A stretch of DNA of 23,057 nt, taken from assembly GCA_004151065.3 (NCBI GenBank), contig NWUY0300022263.1, forward strand, positions 41,418 through 64,474, given 5' to 3'. Position numbers and translations under genes: made by a program. The DNA comes from Larix sibirica. Taxonomy: Eukaryota > Streptophyta > Pinopsida > Pinales > Pinaceae. Below the pieces are notes generated by a model. The model was not told the origin of the DNA and did no database searches. It saw only the letters and a program-made list of their open reading frames with translations. Positions 9,877 through 19,790 of this stretch are shown here, in pieces. The stretch's first letter is position 1, and every line of letters starts with the position of its first letter.

Positions 9877-11138
9877 TCATTCTGCCTCAGAAGTCGAGAT
9901 GATTATCTCGAAATCCTTGGTACTCCAACAGGCGGCGAGGTTCTGAATGAACGCCTCTTTGGACAGTGAATTCTTATAAGGCCTTAATCGATGACCTTTG
10001 GCCATAAGTGGTGTTTGTTCCACATCAATGATTCAGAGTTTGACTGTGCCATTGTCATAGACTGCTTCAATTTCATAGGATCCTAACCAATGGGTGCGGA
10101 ATTTTCCTTTGAAATATTTCAACCCATAGTCATAAAGTAGAGGACAATATCCTACCTGAAAGTGTTTACTTTTGATGAATTGATCATTCCATTTAGCCCT
10201 CTACTTCTGAACAATAGTTGTGTGTTCTATGGATGCCAGACGAAGTTCATCAAGCCCATTGAGTTGTTGCAGGCGATTCTGTTGAGCTTCTGTTAAGTCC
10301 ATGCCTAATTGAAATGTAGTCCTCAATGTTTTGATTTCAACCTCAATTGGTAGTGTGACTTGTTTCCCATATACCAGTTCACAAGGACTCAGACTTGTAG
10401 TTCTTCTCCATGATGTCCTGTAATCCCATAAGGATTTTGGCAATCTGTCGGCCCAGTCTCTTCGATGAATCTGCACTATTTTTGTGAGTATAGACTCCAA
10501 GATTCTATTTGTTCCCTCCACCTTCCCATTGGCTCGAGGGTGATATGGCGAAGTCTCTCTGTGTTTGATGTGATATTTCTCTGTGAGGGATTTTATGAGT
10601 TTGGATGTAAATTGTGATCCCTCGTTAGTGACTATCTCTCGTGGAACTCAAAAACTGACAAAGATATTTGCATAAAGGAAGTCTGAGACTGCTTGTTCCG
10701 ATGCCTTCTAAAGTTCCTTGGACTCTACCCACTTTGTCACATAGTTTGTGCACACCAAGATGTATGATTTATGCCTGGATGGGGGGTTGATAGGATCGAC
10801 AAAGTCTAGTGCCCACTTCTAGAATGGTTCCACCACATGCTGGGTTTGTAGTGGCATCTCGTTTGACTGAACCAGTTGCCCCATTCTTTGGCAGCTATCA
10901 TAGCTTCACACATATTCACGTGCATATTTGAATATGGTAGGCCAATAATAGCCTAATTGGAGTATTTTTAGGGGAGTTCATTTGTCTACAAAATGTCCAC
11001 CACAATGACCATCATGACAGGTTCTTAGGATGTAGTAGATTTCATCTTCTTTGACACATAGATGATTATTAGGTCAGGTCCAGTGTAGAACAAATACCCT
11101 TTGATCCAACAAAATATGTTGTTATGCTGCACAATTCG
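9877..11138 (-). pseudogene. gypsy integrase
   Basis: Pol continues past the RNase H through stops. The HHCC zinc region reads CHDGHCGGHF ... GYYWPTIFKYA ... YDSCQRMG: both His and the last Cys remain, but the Cys usually found in CDxCQ is Tyr here, and a TGA sits just before. The catalytic core has [13 protein letters not shown] (first Asp present), VTNEGSQF (family T-D-x-G-x-QF; second Asp is Asn, codon at 10624-10626) and ANGKVEGTNRIL (Glu present). Next come WADRLPKSLWDYR and ELVYGKQVTLPIE, typical of plant gypsy integrases. The C-terminal part reads KGKFRTHWLGSYEIE and DNGTVKL, then GHRLRPY, ending with TGA at 9877-9879. About six in-frame stops exist, several explained by CGA or TGG decay. 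No chromodomain is visible, which fits a non-chromovirus lineage. Confidence 0.9.
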
Positions 11139-11817
11139 TTACTTTTCCTTTGGTGAGAGATACATTGGAAGTTTACCTACATCAAAATAGTTCGCAACAT
11201 CTATAAACCAAGGTGTATTAGTAGACACAATGAATAAATGTTCATTTGGGATGACATCATCAACAAGTGGTGAGTCATCATTATTAGTTAATATAGAAAG
11301 AAAATCAACGACCAAATTATCCTTTCCTAGTCTGTCTACGATTGAAATGTTGAATTCCTGTAATAGCAACAACTACCTAGTCACTTTGCCATTCGTGATA
11401 GGTTTATTCATGAGATATTTAATGGCAGAGTGGTTGGTGTGCACGGTGATTGAGTATCCTATGATGTAGTGACATAACTTGTTGACAACATAAATGACAA
11501 CAAGGAACTCCTTCTCCGTTTTATGTAATTTAGTTATTTTTACTAGCAAAGTATATGGCATGTGATGTTTGTCCCTCTTTTTGACCTAAGACTGCTCCTA
11601 TAGATATGTCGGAAGCATCAGTAGATATATGGAAGGGAAGGGACCAATTGGGGCCCCTTAGGACAGGATATGATGAAACTTTTTGTTTTAATGTTTCCCA
11701 AGCTAGTTGACAGGATTCAAACCACTCAAATTCTGCATTTTTTAACATCAACAAAATAGAGGCTAGGCAATTTTTGAAAATTATGTACAAACCTTCTATA
11801 ATAGCCTGCATCACCAA
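11139..11817 (-). pseudogene. gypsy RNase H and connection
   Basis: Begins with FEWFESCQLAWETLKQK, the RT/RNase H connection, then PFHISTDASDISIGAVLGQ (first RNase H Asp present), TEKEFLVVIYVVNK (Glu present), HTNHSAIKYL (family T-D-H-x-A-LKYL; Asp is Asn, codon 11433-11435) and LLLLQEFNISIVDRLGKDN-LVVDFLS, the standard end of this domain in gypsy elements. The following ~40 residues (PWFIDVANYF, KLPMYLSPKEK) lead into integrase. A TGA replaces the Trp that normally precedes the LLLLQEF motif, near 11373, and another stop lies near 11562. Confidence 0.9.
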
Positions 11818-12791
11818 TAAAATTGCGTACCTCTTTTTTTGTTCAGGGCACTGGTAGGCTGATAATTACCTGTATTTTTTTTGGGTCTACTTTGATACCT
11901 TTAGGTGAAATGAGATGGCCTAGCACAACTCCTTATGTTAACAACATTTTCACTTTGCACTGCTGAGACACAGGTTGACTTCCTTGCACCTCATAAGCAC
12001 TTTTTCCAAGTTCTCCAAAGCTTCATCAAAATCTCCGCCATGAGAGGTAAAATCATCCATATAGACCTTCATGCTTTCATGGATCAGATCGACGAATATG
12101 CCGAGGACTACGAGCTGGAATGTAGTGGGGGCATTGCATAATCCGAAGGGGAGAACTCTGTACGCAAATGTCTCCCATGGACAGGTGAATGTTATTTTTT
12201 CTTGGTCCTCTGGTGTTATACTAATATGATTGTACCCACTGAAGCTGTCCAAAAAGGAGAAGAACTTCTTCCTAGCGAGTGTGTCCAACACTTAATCAAT
12301 GAAAGGCAACGGAAAATGGTCTTTGTGAGTTGCCTTGTTTAGATCCCTACAATCCGCACAAATGAACCATTCCCATTCTTTTTTAGAACTATGACTAGTG
12401 GAGAGATCCATTTGCTATCTTAGATCAAATAAATGAAATTTTCAGCTAGCAATTTATGAAGTTCCTCTTTAACTACTTCTTGTAATGCAAGATTCATTAT
12501 GCGTTGCAGTTGTTTGATTGGCGTGCACTCATATTTGGTGTATATATGGTGTGTACGTAAGTCACGATGGAGATTTTTCATGTCTCTATAGTCCCAAGTG
12601 AGTGCCTCTTTATGTTTCATCAATACTTTAGTGAGCTTTGTTGTTTGTTGATATGTTAATGTGGCACTGAGTTTTAGGTTCTTCCCTGGTTCAATTTCTA
12701 CTTCCTTAATGGCAGCATTTGTGGTATCAATGAGGGGCTTTGGAATTATCTCTGAATTGGAGGAATTGGCTAAAGGGATTTTTTTGGGCAA
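11818..12791 (-). pseudogene. gypsy reverse transcriptase
   Basis: The N-terminal part (12791-12420) has LTWDYRDMKNLHRDL and a CTPIKQLQR segment, which precede the RT palm in Athila-type elements. After a TAG at 12420-12422 comes SKWISPLVIVLKKNG. Near 12370 one base is missing, moving the frame to CADCRDLNKATHKDHFPLP. The palm follows with FFSFLDSFSGYNHISI (first catalytic Asp present), PFGLCNAPTTFQ and the intact catalytic YMDD at 12052-12063, then LENLEKVLMRCKEVNL. From 11950 to 11818 there are further stops and shifts, but a GHLISPKG-like and LP-VPEQKK-like stretch is still readable. RT motifs fit Ty3/gypsy very well. Confidence 0.92.
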
Positions 12792-12908
12792 CAGACTCCA
12801 ATAGAGAATTCCAATTTTCAGATGTATCTCTAAATGCAGTATTAGAATTTACCAGAAACTGAATGATTGTATCATCTTTCGTTTGTTCTTTTTCGACAAG
12901 GAATTATT

Positions 12909-13460
12909 CTATTGCAAAGAGTTGTTGGGTATTATCTTCTTCATTTCATTCTTCACCATATGTCCATAGTGGAAGTTCTCATTCTGCATTTGGCTTAGCA
13001 GGAGGGTACAATGTGAGCTCTTTGACAACATTACCATGAGAGATTTGCATGCTCCCTGAGTGACATCCAATATAGGCATCAATAGTGGCCAACCTAGAAT
13101 TAGAGGGTATCCCCCTAGATTTGATTTAGTCTGCAAGACCATGAATTATGCAGGGTACTCCCATGAGTCTACATAAATGAGGACATATTCAATGATGCCT
13201 TATGGTCGAACATAAGATTGAGCAGCTAATTTTAGCACTGTAGTAGTTTGTTTTAGATTTGTGATCCCCAATCTTTCCATTGTCTGCTTTGGCATCACAT
13301 TGATGGCAGCCCCCAAATATATCAATGTGTTAGGGAGAGAGACACCATTGATTTGTACTTTTACCACATGATTTCCAGGGTTTGAATATTTAGCAGCAAG
13401 AGTATTCCCCATCATTGAGTTTGCTAGATCACCAATAACATGGACTGTTTGTGGGTCTTT
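12909..13460 (-). pseudogene. gypsy aspartic protease (retropepsin), active site lost
   Basis: The frame 13415-12909 carries a VKVQINGVSLPNTLIYLGAA segment followed by INVMPKQTMERLG. The family active site is D-L/S-G-A. Here the Asp is Tyr (codon 13317-13319), so the enzyme cannot work. The flap-to-C-terminal part reads E-Y-P-A, then after a TAA near 13143 FMVLQTKSNLGGYPLILGWPLL, matching the family pattern P-x-ILGRP-x-L. Upstream, WKDPQTVHVIGDLAN joins it to the gag side. In the living element it would cut the Gag-Pol polyprotein. Confidence 0.87.
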
Positions 13461-14390
13461 CCATTTCCTTCTTGGACGTTTTAGGCATAAATAGGTATGT
13501 CCTTAATGGCTTGAAGCTATGGGATCTTGACACATAAATTGCGTAGTTCTCCTAGGAGGTCAAATTCTCATTGCGTCAAAGGTTTGTCTATGTATAGCCT
13601 CTCACGATATGGTGGATGTTGTTGTTCCTCTACTAGTTGTGGCTTCATTAGAGGAGAGGGAGGGAGATTTTCCTTTGGTTGATCTAATATGATTAAGTTC
13701 TGATGTTTTCTCACTATCCTCTTATGTGATTGTAGGAGAGGTAGTCTTATTAACGTTCCTCCCAGAACGTAATTGGATATCATTGCAGTCAATGGAAGAA
13801 ATTAAGTATGTGGGAAAATTCATTGGTTCCGGAGCCAATACTGGCTGCCCCACTTTATTATTGGGGTTAGGGGCGAGTTGCGTAGGAAGCGGTGGACTAG
13901 GGGGTGGGTTTCGCGGAGGTAGTGTTAGTTGAGGTTGTGGAGTTGGTTGCATGAGTGGGAATTGAAATTGATGAGGAGTCTTTAGATGAGCTTGTTGCTG
14001 GTTTCCAAAGGTTGGATTTCTCTAATTTGGTTGCCAAGGAGTATTTTGTGGATATGGAGGTGTATAGGGTTGTTGGGGCATAGGAGGGTACCAGGGATGA
14101 GATACTTGTGGGGCCTGTTGGTCTGAGCATTATTCCAATAAGGATTAAATGATTGCATCTGATCTAACATCGTACCTGGAGGTCGAGGTTGCCATGGATG
14201 CTTTTGAGATATGAAGCAAATAGGTTTTCCTTCTGCTCCTTCTTTAGCATATACAACCTTCAGACATGGAAGCGAGGGACAATATTTGGTAGGTGATCCT
14301 GATCACAGACGAGGCAAATTTCCACTTTATCTAGAGGGCAGTCCTTCAGGGGGTTCTTCTTTCTGTATTCAGGGCAAAAGATTGCCAAGC
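13461..14390 (-). pseudogene. gypsy gag C-terminus to protease linker, with zinc-knuckle remnant and Pro-rich region
   Basis: About 14340-14270 reads CPLDKVEICLVCDQDH, resembling the Cys-His zinc region after gag in plant gypsy elements; the later Cys is gone. Next is a Pro/Gln-rich stretch (YPPMPQQPYTPPYPQN and PPRNPPPSPPLPTQ, 14100-13860), followed by ISSIDCNDIQLRSGR, a motif that commonly marks the gag-protease junction in Athila-type elements, then ERLYIDKPL and LQAIKDIPIYA. These sit in at least three frames, so several indels have occurred. Confidence 0.75.
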
Positions 14391-15551
14391 TCAATCTTCT
14401 TCTTGTTGTATCTTTTTCTCCTGCAATGCATTTAGTTGGGAACTCAAAGAGCTGAGTATATCAGTTTTAAAATATTCTAGGAGGTTTCCAAATTCCATCC
14501 TTGAAATGCCTTCCTTTGTAGTCTTATAGGTTATGGTTATTGTATCTCTGAATGCCCTCCCTAATCTAGAAGTGTTCCTAGAATATATTTTACAGAGATT
14601 ATAGATCTTTGTATATTTTAACAAGGACACATCTCCTACACCCATCAAATTTAGTACCTCAATACAATCGTCTCTAATCCTCCGTAATGACAAGATTTTT
14701 AATGTTTCATCATCTAGTGAATTTTGGCTTGGCCTCTGCAAGTTGTACTGAAATATTTCCACATAATCCTCCAAGCTTTCATCCTCCTACCGATACATCT
14801 TGAAAATTGATTCCTTTTGATCCCTGTCCTTGCAATATTCCTGATATTTGTCAAAGAAGGTCTTTTTCATTTTTGCTCAGGTTATGATGTTATCTTCCCC
14901 CAACCCCATAAACCAACAGAGTGCTAGATTTTTCAAGGTGGTTGGGAAAATATTTAATTTATGGGCATCTGTGACGTAGTCATAACTCTTGTAGAGGACG
15001 TCAAATTCAAACAGAAAAGTGTTAGGTTCCTCACTAGCCATACCATTAAAGTTTGGCAAGGTTGAGTGTGGAATATTCTTCATTTGTGCAGTTAGTGTAG
15101 ACTCTGGGTTTCTGATTGGGAACTCGAAAGTACTTGTTCCAATGGATGTTTGAGCGGTTGTTTCTCCCCTATTAGGAATGTGCTCACCTTCTCTATCCAT
15201 ATTTCGCCAAAAAATCTTGAAGTATTCTAGTGTCGTTGATCCTGTAGTAGGTGGTCAATTTGTAGATTTATAGCCTTCGTTCAGTTGAGTACTAGCACCT
15301 GATTGATTAGAAAGTTCCTTCCCCTTAAAATATTCTCGCGTTGGAAACACACCCTTAGTCCAAGTTGGTGAAGTATTTTTTTCCCTAAGATCAGTAGAGT
15401 GTACAGACTCCTCACCCCCTTCCACTGAATCCTTCCTTTTTGGAATCTCAATAGGAGGTGGTCTTCTCTGGGATTGTTTCCGGGCGCCTCCTCCTCTTAT
15501 TGAACTTCCTGCATGGTTAGTATATGGGGGGGGTGTTGTAAGCATAAACAA
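14391..15551 (-). pseudogene. gypsy gag
   Basis: One frame of 387 codons with three internal stops (at 15255, TGA at 14877-14879, TAG at 14787-14789). It contains SIGTSTFEFPIRNPEST, a TLPNFNGMASEEPNTFLFEF segment and LKNLALCWFMGL, followed across the TGA by AKMKKTFFDKYQ, then EDESLEDYVEIFQYNLQR. This is the retrotransposon gag (capsid) signature: F-x-G-x-x-x-E-x-P-x-x-F, A-x-x-WF and the E-S-L-x-x-Y-x-x-x-F motif. The N-terminal 110 residues are basic and Pro-rich. The TGA falls where the family has Trp and the TAG where Gln is usual, both C-to-T-type changes. Gag would form the particle. Confidence 0.9.
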
Positions 15552-15799
15552 GTATACTTGTACTATCTCTAATTCTATGCATGAATAATCAACATGATTC
15601 AGATTTGCAGAGATTGCGGCGGGCTATTACACTACATCAACACCATAGTGAGGTTTTCTTTGTGTCTTATTGATCCTTGGTATTATTCCTCAAAAATCAC
15701 ACAAAATTCACTTAGAAAATCAATTCCACACAAACACAACTGTTAAGGCAAACCAAGAAAAATCCATTAATCCAAAAGACAACAGTGGCCATGGAAACT
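15552..15799 (-). other. gypsy 5' leader between PBS and gag
   Basis: About 250 bp without coding signal on either strand, in the expected place of an untranslated leader. Confidence 0.6.
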
Positions 15800-15816
15800 C
15801 CCCGGCAACAACGCCA
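15800..15816 (-). other. gypsy primer binding site (Asp tRNA type)
   Basis: The minus strand reads TGGCGTTGTTGCCGGGG, three bases after the LTR end. This matches the complement of the 3' end of plant Asp tRNA (TGGCGCCGTTGCCGGGG) except at two adjacent positions. Asp-tRNA priming is known for Athila-lineage elements. Confidence 0.87.
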
Positions 15817-15819
15817 AAA

Positions 15820-17627
15820 TGATAGGATTTTTAATTGTCTTCTAATTATGTAGAGGGACAACTAAGAAGTTTTCATTAATTGTCAACCATGGGTTCTCTA
15901 AACTTGTGAGCTACCAGAAAAAATATATGTCGGACATTGCAATCCAATGGCTCTTCAAACCATGAAAATTAGTTCTAAAGGTTGGAAGCTTCAATCATGG
16001 AATCATTAATAGTCTTGGCAGAAGGATAATTTAAAAAAAAAAACTATCTTTGTAAAGAGTAAGGAATGCTTCTTGACCGAAAGACCACACAAACTCAAGG
16101 ATATTCATCCATAACACACACTACTTTAATCTGAGACCTGTCAAACCCTATATTAATTTGCCAAAAGGAAATACACTCATCTAGTTCACAGAAAATAACT
16201 CAACTATCTACCAATAGGAAGGAAATAAGCCAACTAAAATACTTTTGCAAAGGAAAATAAACCTTAGTATGTTATTCACAAAGAATTCAATGACTATTCT
16301 ATCCAATAGAAAATAAACCAGTCTTAAATATGCTTTCAAGAAAGAAGGAGTTATAATCAAACTAGTGACTTGTAGATATGTAATCCATGCATCTACATAG
16401 TACTAAAATAAGCTAAATGACCTAAGCCAATAGATTCAATGAACACTACAACTATTGATTTGACTACCAAGAAGTTCTTTGTTTCTGATCTACACATCCA
16501 TATCTTGAATCAGATATTTAGCATCACATGCCCATAGCAAAAATAGTTCTCTTATACCACATATCCAAACACCACTCAAAATAATTGCAAAAAATAATAA
16601 ATCGAATCACTATTTTAAGCATTAACAAGAAAATACACAATTACGTCAAAGGAAAATAAGCTAGATTGCACCACTTTGTTATGAATTGCAGGAAAGAAAG
16701 AAATTAAACTATGACAACAAAACAAACTAAATCACACCACTCTATTACAAATTGTGGAACATAAAGAGACTAATCTACATCAACACCTATCTTCTAAAGG
16801 GGGCCCCGCCTTCGGAGACAGGAGCTGGGCAAGCCACTGAATCACACAAAATTACTCAACGCAACAAGAAACAATCAACAACAATATATTTATAAAATAA
16901 TAAGTCTGTATACACGGAGGTTCAACAATTATGTGCAATTTATGCCTAACTTCTCATAGGAGAAGGTCGATCCTTTTATACATACAACAAGTATTCCTAA
17001 TTTCTGACCAACATCCAAAAGGATATCGATAATGCATGAAGAACTGTCATCGGTGTAACAAAAACAAACATCATCCTAACAATAGCTTGAGACTTGATCC
17101 TTTCTAGTTCATGAACCAACGAAACAGATCAAAGACATCAATGGAGAACTTGACGAATTAATTATGGCTTCAATTTTTCAAAAAATGCGAATATCTCTAT
17201 CTGGTGCACAACGACTGGGATGAGGCGCAAAATAGAGCTGTATGTTGAGCTGAGGAACCGATTTGCTTGGTTCCGCAACTCTATGAACAAGTATGACTTC
17301 AACCCAAAATATGTTGAATTGGTCCTATAGCTCGTTTACATGATCGACATAAGTTCTGCAGCTCTTTGACTGGTTCCGCAGCTTCCTGAAGAAACAATAT
17401 TTTTGCTAATTGAAAGCACCAAAATCCATTAGTAAAATTTGATCCACATAATCTATTACTCATTCATCAAATGTAAACATAGCATGCAAAAATATAGCTC
17501 GCTTCATATCATTGCCAATAGTATGGATATAAGCATAAAAGGTGTATATAGAGGTGTTGTAATGATATAAAGGTAAGTTAAGATAGTGCAAGGGATGCCC
17601 AAAATATGCCAAATATATGACTCATCA
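15820..17627 (-). repeat. gypsy 5' LTR
   Basis: Runs from TG at 15820 to CA at 17627 on the plus strand and aligns over its full length with 3748-5559. The element is on the minus strand, so this copy holds the promoter used for transcription. Confidence 0.9.
16972..16980 (-). promoter_or_regulatory. TATA box of the gypsy 5' LTR
   Basis: Minus strand TATAAAAGG, identical to the box at 4911-4919 in the other LTR although the flanks have diverged. Likely core promoter of the element. Confidence 0.6.
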
Positions 17628-17710
17628 TCTCTCTCCCCCCCCTCTCTCTATCTCATTTGCACACTGCTCTCTCTCTCTCTCTCTCATTTGCACACTGCTC
17701 TATATTTCCA
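17628..17710. repeat. CT/C-rich low-complexity DNA with a 31-bp tandem duplication
   Basis: Begins tctctct followed by eight C, then CT repeats. A 20-bp unit, tctcatttgcacactgctct, occurs at 17651-17670 and 17682-17701, separated by a CT run. The interval bridges the gypsy right LTR and the next LTR. On the minus strand its first 15 bases are purine-rich, like a polypurine tract. Confidence 0.9.
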
Positions 17711-18617
17711 TGTAACATGTTAGATTTCCAATTTTAATTCATAAGAATGTTTGGCTAGAACAAAATGCAAACCTGTGGTTTCTCTCAACTTACAAATTGA
17801 TTACATAACAATACACAAGTTAAAGGATCATAACTCTATACCAAAAATGCACTACAATTTCTTATGCCATCTTAACATAAAGGAATGTTGTGAAACATTA
17901 TTTAGATATGTCTCTAGTTCTACGGAGAAGGATTACCATTTCTTTTGTGGTTGATGTTTCTCTAGAACTTGTCCTACGGACCCTAAAGGTAAAATATCTC
18001 TAGCTAATTAGCAAAGCTACATATTTTCTCCATTGATCATGGCTTTATCTCAACCTCATAAAAGACTCATTGTTGTAAGCATATAATCCTACTAGTAGTT
18101 TATGACCTTTGTGTATCTACATGTCTAATATTGTAATTTGTTAAATGCTTTTTGGTAAAGACTTTTTCTTTTTCTTTTTCTGTGATTATATCTATATATA
18201 TACTGTTGCAGAGAGGATTGAATCTACACATAACTAAACCAAAAGTATCCTTGAGCCGTACTAATTATTACAAAGTACATAAAGGACTCTTACCTTGTAA
18301 TAGAGAGTATAAAGTTTGGTTAAAGCCTTTGCAAATATTGCTATAGTATCTCTGCATATGGAGTGCTTTGAAATGCCCATAATGAGCAACTACTGAGACA
18401 CAAACATATTGAACATTCTTGTGCACTTTCATGTAGTGTCATGGTGAGTTCAATTTTTTTTGCTCAATAGAATCTTTAGAAATCTTATATTTAGTCTCAA
18501 CTAAAAAATATATTTTTTGTAAATCAAACAAGTTCTGTTTGGAAAGAAATCTAGGTTGCTAAATATTCCATTTGTAATGTTTATTTTGGCCTATAATTTA
18601 CTTGTTTTAATATATGC

Positions 18618-18655
<38 letters not shown>

Positions 18656-18816
18656 ATATACATTGTAAGGTTTCAAATATCTTAATTTCACGATATACTA
18701 CTAGAGACTTTACTGGTAATTGGTTTATTAAGAGTTCAAATGATATATCCATTTTATGATGACTGTATTAACATTTTCCCCTTAAAATTGACGATCTAAT
18801 ATAGAGATATGTTACA
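17711..18816 (+). repeat. 5' LTR of the second LTR element
   Basis: Starts TGTAACA and ends TGTTACA: 7-bp perfect terminal inverted repeats, with the end three bases before a PBS. The length is 1106 bp. It contains a (TG)16 microsatellite. Short open frames within it have no family match and are not called as genes. Confidence 0.78.
18621..18652. repeat. (TG)16 microsatellite
   Basis: Uninterrupted TG dinucleotide run inside the LTR, flanked by atatgcaca and acatata. Confidence 0.97.
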
Positions 18817-18819
18817 AAT

Positions 18820-18831
18820 TGGTATCAAAGC
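18820..18831 (+). other. primer binding site of the second LTR element (initiator Met tRNA type)
   Basis: TGGTATCAAAGC differs by one base from the canonical TGGTATCAGAGC and lies three bases after the LTR end. Confidence 0.8.
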
Positions 18832-18975
18832 CAAGGTTACAACACCGGGGGTTGTTATGGGCTCAAATAAAAATAGATAACAATAATTTTAATGTTATGA
18901 CTAATGTGATATTCTTCTTCTTTGTTTGATTACATGGTGACTAGTGTTTGAATAGGTTGATAAATAACTAGTTCC

Positions 18976-19480
18976 ATGGAAGATTTATCAAATCCCCAAG
19001 AAATTGAGTTTAATGAAAGAAGGAATCTTGGGACTCCTTTAGACATGGAAGAAACCATGAGATGCCTGAAGGTAGAACTTTGGAGTTGTACGGTAGACAC
19101 TAAGAAGATAATAAAGGCACAAGAAGAATAGAATGAACTAAATGTCACTTTATTGCAAAATTTGACTTAAATTTAGAAACATATGCATCAAGGACATATT
19201 TCAAGTACAACTGACATTAAGAGTCCTTCGTAGAAAAATTCCCACAATATTGAGAATCCAATCTATAGTGATGAGACATATACACCATCTACAACATTGA
19301 ACACAACTACAAACACTTTGGAAGGTTCAATTAGGAGTGGAGTAGTATCTTCTTCTCATAGATAGAAGAAGTAGAAGAATTTCAAAGATTATTTACAGGG
19401 GGAATTTAAGAAGGTAAAACCACCCACCTTAGATGGTGAGATGAAATCAAGTGAAGAAGCTAAGGCATAGCTTCTTGGAA
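18976..19480 (+). pseudogene. degenerate gag of the second LTR element, truncated
   Basis: An ATG at 18976 starts a frame readable to 19480 with about seven TAG/TAA stops. The segment KVKPPTLDGEMKSSEEAKA, then a TAG where Trp is usual, then LLG, matches the PPTFDGE-x-K ... AEAWLLG motif that opens the gag capsid domain in many plant gypsy elements. Upstream residues are acidic and Ser/Thr-rich. The frame ends where the CACTA terminus begins, so only the N-terminal third of a normal gag is present. Confidence 0.65.
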
Positions 19481-19790
19481 CACTACAAGGAAAACAACTT
19501 GTAGCAGAGGTTATAACAGAGATTTTCAGTGTTACAAGATTCACAAAAATTGTCAAAAAAACCTCTTATACAACTTTCGTTTCTAGTAATGAAGGTTTTG
19601 GTAGAGGTTATATATGCACTGCTGCGTATTTTGTATTATAAGAAAATTGGTGTGTATATTATCGAAAAAAAGTACCGATGTGTATAGTTTGGAAAAAAAC
19701 ACCGATGCGTATGTTTTGGAAAAAAGTACTTGTGCTTATGTTTTGAAAAGATCACCAGTGCTTATGTTTTTTTTGTGAATCAGTTGAAGC
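19481..19790 (+). mobile_element. CACTA (EnSpm-type) DNA transposon terminus; right end not found
   Basis: CACTACAAGGAAAACAACTT at 19481 is the typical CACTA terminal inverted repeat start, and it interrupts gag codons. The three bases before it (gaa) would be the 3-bp target-site copy. Degenerate tandem repeats follow, as expected of CACTA subterminal regions. No reverse-complement terminus (ending CTTGTAGTG) is visible downstream, so the other end is lost or outside the window; the end given here is only where the recognisable repeats stop. Confidence 0.6.
19644..19778. repeat. subterminal tandem repeat, about 27-bp unit, five degenerate copies
   Basis: Units follow the pattern (a/c)ccgatg(c/t)gtat(a/g)(g/t)tttggaaaaaa. 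Copies begin near 19644, 19675, 19702, 19729 and 19754 and decay to the right. Such arrays bind transposase in CACTA elements; that role is inferred here. Confidence 0.65.

Larger units (their letters stand above)
3748..17627 (-). mobile_element. Ty3/gypsy LTR retrotransposon, Athila-like layout, 13.9 kb, defective
   Basis: Two direct repeats of about 1.81 kb bound a 10.26-kb interior. On the minus strand the order is 5' LTR, tRNA-Asp-type PBS, gag, protease, RT, RNase H, integrase, spacer, extra ORF, polypurine tract, 3' LTR. Integrase after RT defines Ty3/gypsy. The PBS type, the long LTRs and the extra reading frame after pol fit the Athila lineage; this assignment is inference. All reading frames carry stops or frameshifts, and key acidic residues are lost in protease, RNase H and integrase. 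The left end lies inside the copia RNase H coding region. Five bases before the left LTR (atgca) do not match those after the right LTR (tctct), so no target-site duplication is visible. Confidence 0.9.
17711..19480 (+). mobile_element. second LTR retrotransposon (Ty3/gypsy type), 5' part only
   Basis: An LTR (17711-18816), a PBS and a degenerate gag are present in order on the plus strand. The element is broken at 19481 by a CACTA-type terminus. Pol and the 3' LTR are not seen in the window. The five bases before it (ttcca) could be one copy of a target-site duplication, but the partner is not in view. Confidence 0.75.

Noticed and set aside
11230-14435. Plus-strand frames at 11230-11469, 11935-12141, 13726-13932 and 14211-14435.
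   Set aside because: Shadows opposite the gypsy pol and gag coding strand.
17628-17710. The repeated CT/C-rich DNA as a CRISPR-like array.
   Set aside because: Only two copies of a 20-bp unit separated by a CT microsatellite, in a plant retroelement context.
18556-19148. Frames at 18556-18759 (plus) and 18930-19148 (minus).
   Set aside because: The first encodes a (TG)n run inside an LTR; the second is antisense to the degenerate gag.
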